Positions 58,472-64,000 of a DNA stretch of 64,000 bases are shown here, piece after piece. Made by a program: the position numbers and the translations under genes. Where the stretch lies: the NCBI GenBank assembly GCA_000507305.1, contig DF241544.1:1-64000 (forward strand). The letters run 5' to 3'. The DNA comes from Breviolum minutum Mf 1.05b.01 (lineage: Eukaryota > Sar > Dinophyceae > Suessiales > Symbiodiniaceae). Position 1 is the first letter of the stretch, and every line of letters begins with the position of its first letter. The notes below the pieces were generated by a model. It was not told the DNA's origin. It was given only the letters and a program-made list of their open reading frames with translations, and searched no databases.

Positions 58472-58579
58472 GTGCTTGGGTCTTCAGTGGTCCACAGAGT
58501 ACAATACCTGCAATTGGCTCAGAAATCACAGTATTTGGATCAATTTCGAACCTATTTGCGGTGGCTGCAACGCTTCTAC
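58472..58579 (+). CDS. Exon of an unknown protein
   Basis: 108 bases, 36 codons between TGTGCAG and GTGTGG, reading VLGSSVVHRVQYLQLAQKSQ and YLDQFRTYLRWLQRFY. Helical and aromatic-rich; no family recognised. Confidence 0.45.
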
Positions 58580-59949
58580 GTGTGGTGTTTTTATTAGTGG
58601 CAAGCCTTTGTTTTGAGTGCAAAAGAAGCATTTTCATAAAATATAGAGATATGTTTGTTAAAGCCGGACAGGAGGGGGCGATTTTGGCCCAAAGTGTTGC
58701 TTCCGGGTTCTTGCTGGTTTTCGTTTCCCCCCCTATGAATGGTCGTTTTGTCTATCATCAAATATCAATCCCTCCATCTCGACTTTTCAAGACACTTTAG
58801 TACCCACGAGTTGTTAAGCTTCATTTGCCAGTTGTTTTTTGAATTTATCCAACAAAAATTGCTCAGGTGGTCTTCAATGAAGTGCTCCAAGGCTGGAACA
58901 ACCTGGGATGTTTGACCATCCTTGAGTATAGTGTTTGCTGGTTGTGACCCTGGGGTGCTGATACTATCATTTCCAACAAACTTGTCAGATTAAGTCAGAA
59001 GATTTGCTGGCAATCAGCCTCAAGGATGTTAGATAACTCTAGACAAGAACAAATGGAGGAGAATTCCTCCTTGTACTCCAAACATGGAATCTGCTCAGGG
59101 CAATTTTGAGAAACACCAAAGGAACGGGAATGGCAAGGAATAGTCAGAAAATAGATTCGATGGATGACCACGCATGCCCCCACTGTCTAAACAGATCGAA
59201 ATAGGTCTTTGCAAAGAGTTTTTTCGTCAGTGTCCGGTGTGTATGTGTGCACCGCCCTGCTCAGGCTTCCAACCAAATGTTCATTATGTCGGAGATGCTT
59301 CCTTGGCTACGTACGATTTAGAACGGAAATTGGGATTGATTTCTGGTGATTTCATGAAGAATACCGAAATGAGTCCAGCCACCAAGAGCAACTGCGAACT
59401 GCAGCCTGAGAGTGAGCGGAGGTTGCACCAATTCCAAGACTCCCTACCTCCGAGCGCATGAGTTAGTTGCCAATGGCAATTTCATTGCCATGAGTGCATC
59501 GAGATAGAAAAAGAGATGAAATGACATTCCATCAGCTAGAAGACAATCCAATGAAGCAAGATATTTCCAACAGAAGTCTGTGACAACGCAAGACTCCAGA
59601 AGGGTTTTGTATGGTCTTGTATTTCTGAACGCCAAAGTTCCTGGGTTTGACATAAGCCCTTTGTGGCCATGCAAAACATCCTTTACCATGCTGCCCTGTG
59701 CACAAAGAAAGGTTGAGTCAGTTGTTGACAGAACCGCTGCATATAGTCACATGACAAGTGAGCCTTTGACATATTGGTCTCAGATATTCCTGACAGACTC
59801 AGAATTGATGGGCCAACGTTCACAGATCCAAAACAAAAAAAGATGAACGTGGCGTTGGCAGTGTAGCAAGTATTTCTCAGCAAAGATTGATGTCAGATGA
59901 CATCAGATGAATAGATGACATCAGATGTTGCAGATGAGTTGCAGATGTT
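58580..59949. other. No gene resolved
   Basis: AT-rich. Open frames at 59174-59461 and 59580-59846 (+) show no motif. Short GATGACATCA repeats occur at about 59890-59945. Confidence 0.35.
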
Positions 59950-61976
59950 TCACCACTTAAGGGCACGGGCGGATAGATTTCCACATATTGAATTGCCAAA
60001 GTTAGACTCAAACTCTATTCTGAGCCTTGCTGCTGGCCCAGCAGCCATTCCCGCCAAGCTACCAATGACTTGAACTAACTTGAACTAACTTGAACTATCT
60101 TCTCCATAGCAAGTATTGCCACATTTTCCAGTGGAGCCTGTTGCACCATGGTACCAAGCCCTCTAGCATGCAGGCTGGAATCAACAGGCACGTACGGTAC
60201 TCCTTCAGAGTATCCGTGACCTCTAGATGTGATAGCTGCTAGCTAGCTTGCTGCAAATCTGTTTGTTCAAATTGTTGACCTTGAAGCCAGCACATTCACT
60301 TGCGACAGATCAATGCAAACTACATTGAGAGTAACCGATGATCGGTGTACCTCAAAAAGTCCGAGCCCGATGTCAACTTTTGGTTCTCCCAAGAGCCTGG
60401 CAGGACAACTTACTTGCTGACTTCTGTTGATCGAAACATTTCCTTCCTGCCATGAGCTTTAGTCTCATCAGAGTACTCCCAATCGAAGTCACAATATTGT
60501 TCCTCACGCCTCCGGAAGTGTTGCCCGGCATCCATTGCGGAAGAAACACAGCAGAGCTGGTGCACAGGAATTGAAGTCCTGCACTTTATACACTGAAGTC
60601 ACTGCCCTTGGCCTTTGACCAGATGAACGTATCATAAGGGCAGCTATGGAAGGAAAGAGTGCCCAAGCTAACACTGGAATTGGCTAGATCCAGGTGGCCG
60701 TTTCCAAAGTTCACAGCCTATGACAGGTCATTATGAAAACAGAACGACAAGAAGGTCCTTGTGGTAGCAAAGAATCCTTCAGCGAAACTTGCACGTACCC
60801 AGTCACCCCGCAGGCGCTCCATGATCAGACATTGAAAGGAGCATACTTGAGGAAGTGAATGCACTGGGAGATATCAAAGTCACAGTCAGACGTTTGTACG
60901 CTGGCACTGCCCGTCAAAAACAGCCTTTGCATTTGAGTTTTGGATGTCCAACATGTTTGACATCAAAAGGAAGCGGCCCGCCTAGTTTGTGTTCTTGTTG
61001 TCAAAACTCTACGTGGGTTGTGCTCGATCAATGTTGCATTTGATGAATTAACGCAGCATATCCCTGAACCATGATAACAGTTTGTTGAGGCAAGCTCCAC
61101 ATTTCTATCGAGCTCGTTGCCATTTGCACTCCCAGAGCCACTCGAGCAGAGATCTGCCGAAAGCGCAAGCTAAAGATACGCTTTAGGCAGTTGTTTCAAA
61201 GAACCGCGCAACTGAAGTTCTTCCTGCAATACTCGTCAGTGATGAAATTCACCATTAGTTTGGGTTATGAACAGCCACATGGCGCAGTTTGACACCTTCT
61301 AAACGAGGATCAAAGGACATCTTAAGAAACCATAGAACATTCTACCATTCAAACCTCTCAATTCGGAAGTCGAACATTGGTGTCACAATTGAAGGTGATT
61401 TGACAACACATAGAATTTGGAAGGTTGGCGTCGAAGCAGCAACCAATTCTGACTTGTACAAGGAGCGTGTGAAGTTTGAACTAGCAAGCACTGTCACATA
61501 GTTTGTCTTTGTCACATTGCTTCCGAGCGCCTGCTTCACCATATGAGACAAATCTGTGATGTCGAGGTTCCGTGACATCACCAAAAATGTAACTCCAGCA
61601 GCAGCATCGACATCAACGAGTTGCAGAGTGCAGGTGATTTCTTTTCATTTCTTTCAATGTCTTTCCATTTCTTTCCATTCTCCAGGACGGTTTCCAGTTG
61701 TTGATTTGTGACATGTTGACTTGGCCCATCTCTCATGGATTGACCGATCCTAGAACAGGATGGTTCTTGCAATGTCAGGTGAACTGGATTTTTCCAGCAA
61801 CAGTTGGGAAACGCGCCTTGTGTTTGAACGAAAGGTACCACTCCAAGCAGTTGTTTTGACATCAGATCTTGAGTTTGTTGGAGTTTCTTTTCAAATGAGT
61901 TATGCATGAAATATCTGATCCATGTTTCTGGACAGGCGAAAGTCCAATCTAGCAGAAAGTGCAATAAATTAAACAT
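59950..61976 (-). pseudogene. Minus-strand coding-like region broken by frame changes and stops
   Basis: Read on the minus strand, protein-like pieces follow each other with almost no gap but in changing frames: about 61620-61342 (AAAGVTFLVMSRNLDITDLS), about 61330-61265 (FDPRLEGVKLRHVAVHNPN), about 61150-61030 (ISARVALGVQMATSSIEMWS), about 60920-60810 (AVPAYKRLTVTLISPSAFTS), about 60725-60590 (AVNFGNGHLDLANSSVSLGT), about 60590-60412 (FRRREEQYCDFDWEYSDETK), about 60230-60105 (GHGYSEGVPYVPVDSSLHAR) and 60069-59950 (VIGSLAGMAAGPAARLRIEF). Gaps are too short for introns, so indels or stops are the likelier cause. Family not recognised. A live gene with very short introns, or sequence errors, cannot be excluded. 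Confidence 0.45.
60068..60097. repeat. 10-bp tandem repeat, three copies
   Basis: The unit ACTTGAACTA is repeated three times exactly. Confidence 0.95.
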
Positions 61977-62019
61977 GTTGCATACTCATTCCTGCTTGGA
62001 AGTGGCTCATCGTTCAATT

Positions 62020-62170
62020 CTGCCGCAGACCGATTTTGATCTCCCATTCAAACAATAATACAGGCCTGTACAATGAAAAGCACCAAAACAACAGGTACTT
62101 TGAGCACACTGAGCATGTCCTCTTGTCATGCATTGCAGACGCAGGAATGTGCAAAACCTGCAAACGATAC
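62020..62170. repeat. Diverged duplication, part A copy 1
   Basis: Similar to about 62846-62995 (shared GATTTTGATCT, CAGGTRCTTTGAG and TGCAAAACC). Clearly diverged, with indels. Confidence 0.6.
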
Positions 62171-62414
62171 CCCCCATGAAAACTGGAATGAATTGTGGAG
62201 GCATCAGTCAAGGCCTTGCCGAGTCTTTGAACCGCTCTTGGCAGATGTGTTGGCCAGACTGTCGTTTGAGCATGTGAGTATGTACATGTGCACGCAGATT
62301 AATTGATGTCTACTTTGCATCTTCAGAAGGAGACAGGTGCAAATGTGGAAAACCGCAGAATAAAATCTATATATTAACTAAACTTTATTTTTTTGTGCAT
62401 TCGAAAGCCCTGAA

Positions 62415-62714
62415 TGACAGAACAAAATCCTTTTCGAAGAGGATCGTTTCGAGGATAGACAAGTCTTGCAGATCTTGAGCACAAAAATGTACCGAGAAGG
62501 TTTACAGACAGGTCTTGGTTTAGCTTCTCTGCTCACGAGGTCGCTGAGATGAATGTGTAAAAGATGCTTGATAGCTTATCAATCTTTCGAAAGGATGCTG
62601 TAGCATGAACGTTCGAATACGATGAATGATCCACAAATGGCAAAGCTTAAAGTCTGGATCGCATTCAATCAGAACTCGAAGTTTTGTGATTTATTCCGAC
62701 TATTCCCAAAGCAG
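62415..62714. repeat. Tandem duplication, part B copy 1
   Basis: Matches 63030-63289 closely; this copy has about 40 extra bases near 62500-62540. Confidence 0.92.
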
Positions 62715-62845
62715 AATCTACCACAGCAGCATTCAAAACACAGGGTGTAGTGCTGAAGGCCCAGAGTGCGAAAAACGAGGAGGCTATTCTTGGAACTGGA
62801 AGCATGTTTGACCTGGTTTACAGCACCAATACATTGTACCCCAGG

Positions 62846-62995
62846 CCGGTTTTGATCTAGCATTCGAGCCTTAATCCAAGGTGTTGGAATGGAAAGGACC
62901 AATAAAGCAGGTGCTTTGAGTGCATTGAGGATGGCCCCTTCTCGTGCATTATTATCGACGAAAGAGTATGTAAAACCATGCAAAACCCTCGAAGG
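62846..62995. repeat. Diverged duplication, part A copy 2
   Basis: Partner of 62020-62170. Parts A and B occur in the same order in both units, so the whole block was duplicated. Confidence 0.6.
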
Positions 62996-63029
62996 GAAAG
63001 AAGTCCGCTGCAAATATCCAAACTAGGAT

Positions 63030-63289
63030 TGACAGAACAAAATCCTTTTTGAAGAGGATCGTTTCGATGATAGACAAGTGCTGCAGATCTTGAGCACAAA
63101 AATGTACCCGCAAGGTCGCTGAGACGAATGTCGTAAAAGATGCTTGATAGTTGTCAATCTTTCGAAAGGATGCTGTAGCATGAAAGTTCGAATACGATGA
63201 ATGATCCACAAATGACAAAGCATAAAGTCTGGATCGCATTCAATCAGAACTCGAAATTTTGTGATTTATTCCGACTATTCCCAAAGCAG
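63030..63289. repeat. Tandem duplication, part B copy 2
   Basis: Partner of 62415-62714, about 90 percent or more identical by eye in the aligned parts. Confidence 0.92.
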
Positions 63290-63761
63290 GCCACTGGAAC
63301 TACATTTGTGGAAAAAGCTTTTGGTAGTCAGGTAGCCAGTTTTCAAGGTCGAGTGGCAAAGTTGGAGGCCGTACAGTGGATATAATCTCTCAATCACAAT
63401 CAAAACTGACAAAAGTGATAGAAAATGAACGTGAAAACGTCAGGGTTGATGTCAGGGTTCCAGAGCTACAAGTGGTTTCAAGTGGCTTCACGCCTGCAAC
63501 TGTTGTGGAGTTTTGAATTGGAGTCATTCTAAACCATTCGAGTCAAAGAAGTTTCAACAAGCTCGGAGTATGAGAAAGTGTACACAGAAGTGCAGATTCA
63601 GCATAAAGAGGCCAGGAGTGCCTGTCACTTGCTGTGACGCAGCTTGATTGTATGGCAGGTCGCCTGTGTTCGTACTAAAATCCTTGGCACTTCGAACTCG
63701 ACGCAACCAACGAAATCATGATTTCTCTGCAGATCTTTCCGCACCAGATTCCTGATTCCAG
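63290..63761. other. No gene resolved
   Basis: Between the duplication and the last exon; nothing recognisable. Confidence 0.4.
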
Positions 63762-63866
63762 ACGATTCTGTTGCTGGTTCAGAACTATGGCGACATCACG
63801 GTTGATGACCGTGACGGCCTCTCGCGATCCCCAGAGTTAGGGTCACAAGTCCGACAAGTTGCCATG
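63762..63866 (+). CDS. Exon of an unknown protein at the right edge
   Basis: 105 bases, 35 codons between ATTCCAG and a perfect GTGAGTG donor, reading TILLLVQNYGDITVDDRDGL and SRSPELGSQVRQVAM. The gene continues beyond the window. No family recognised. Confidence 0.5.
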
Positions 63867-64000
63867 GTGAGTGAACCTGAACGCTCCAAGCTTTGGGACC
63901 TCACATGTTTACTTTTCAAGGCGCAGCGGTCCGTCGACTCGAGTTGAGATCAGGTGTCACAACTTTGACATATTTTCACATTTCAAGAGTCGTCTCGTTT

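Noticed and set aside
1..64000. tRNA, rRNA, CRISPR arrays, bacterial promoters or ribosome binding sites
   Set aside because: None seen; no TPsiC-loop plus acceptor pairing, no spaced direct repeats, and the gene structure is eukaryotic.

Overview
The window reads as nuclear DNA of a dinoflagellate, most likely a Symbiodiniaceae-type (coral symbiont) genome. Four things point that way. Genes are cut into many short exons, and over half of the introns I could resolve start with GC instead of GT, with acceptors of the form AG|G. An intronless gene carries a degraded dinoflagellate spliced-leader sequence just upstream of its start, the mark of a reinserted mRNA. Nearly all readable exons lie on the + strand. 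A Ty1/copia retrotransposon is present. There is no tRNA, rRNA, CRISPR array or bacterial operon structure.

Layout. 0.37-1.9 kb: 3' exons of an ammonium transporter. 2.1-3.1 kb: exons of an unknown helical protein. 7.3-11.0 kb: 5' exons of a Rossmann-fold sugar epimerase/reductase-type (SDR) gene; one of its introns holds a complete intronless CRT-like transporter gene (8.24-9.48 kb) with a spliced-leader relic. 15.6-30.6 kb: a NEK-type protein kinase rebuilt from 17 exons with every splice phase agreeing. Its fourth intron is split by a 9.77 kb copia element (17369-27134) in the opposite orientation. The element has identical 279-bp LTRs, a primer-binding site, gag, protease, integrase, reverse transcriptase and RNase H. 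Between protease and integrase it carries an extra domain that resembles a cytosine-5 methyltransferase, and a second reading frame overlaps that region. Two single-N joints inside the element each follow a near-identical tandem duplication and look like unmerged contig ends.

33-59 kb holds many isolated + strand exons with good splice sites (one pair looks like a ZC2HC1-type zinc-finger protein), separated by AT-rich introns, microsatellites and a 1.2 kb A/C-rich low-complexity block. 59.9-62.0 kb is the only clearly minus-strand coding-like stretch and looks decayed. 62.0-63.3 kb is a tandem duplication, and the right edge carries one more + strand exon.

The exon calls were made by eye from codon continuity, splice-site motifs and protein motifs. 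The kinase, the CRT gene and the copia element are the most secure; the isolated exons are tentative. The genes show no common pathway. Their shared theme is genome dynamics: reuse of processed mRNA, a recent retrotransposon insertion into an intron, and non-canonical splicing.
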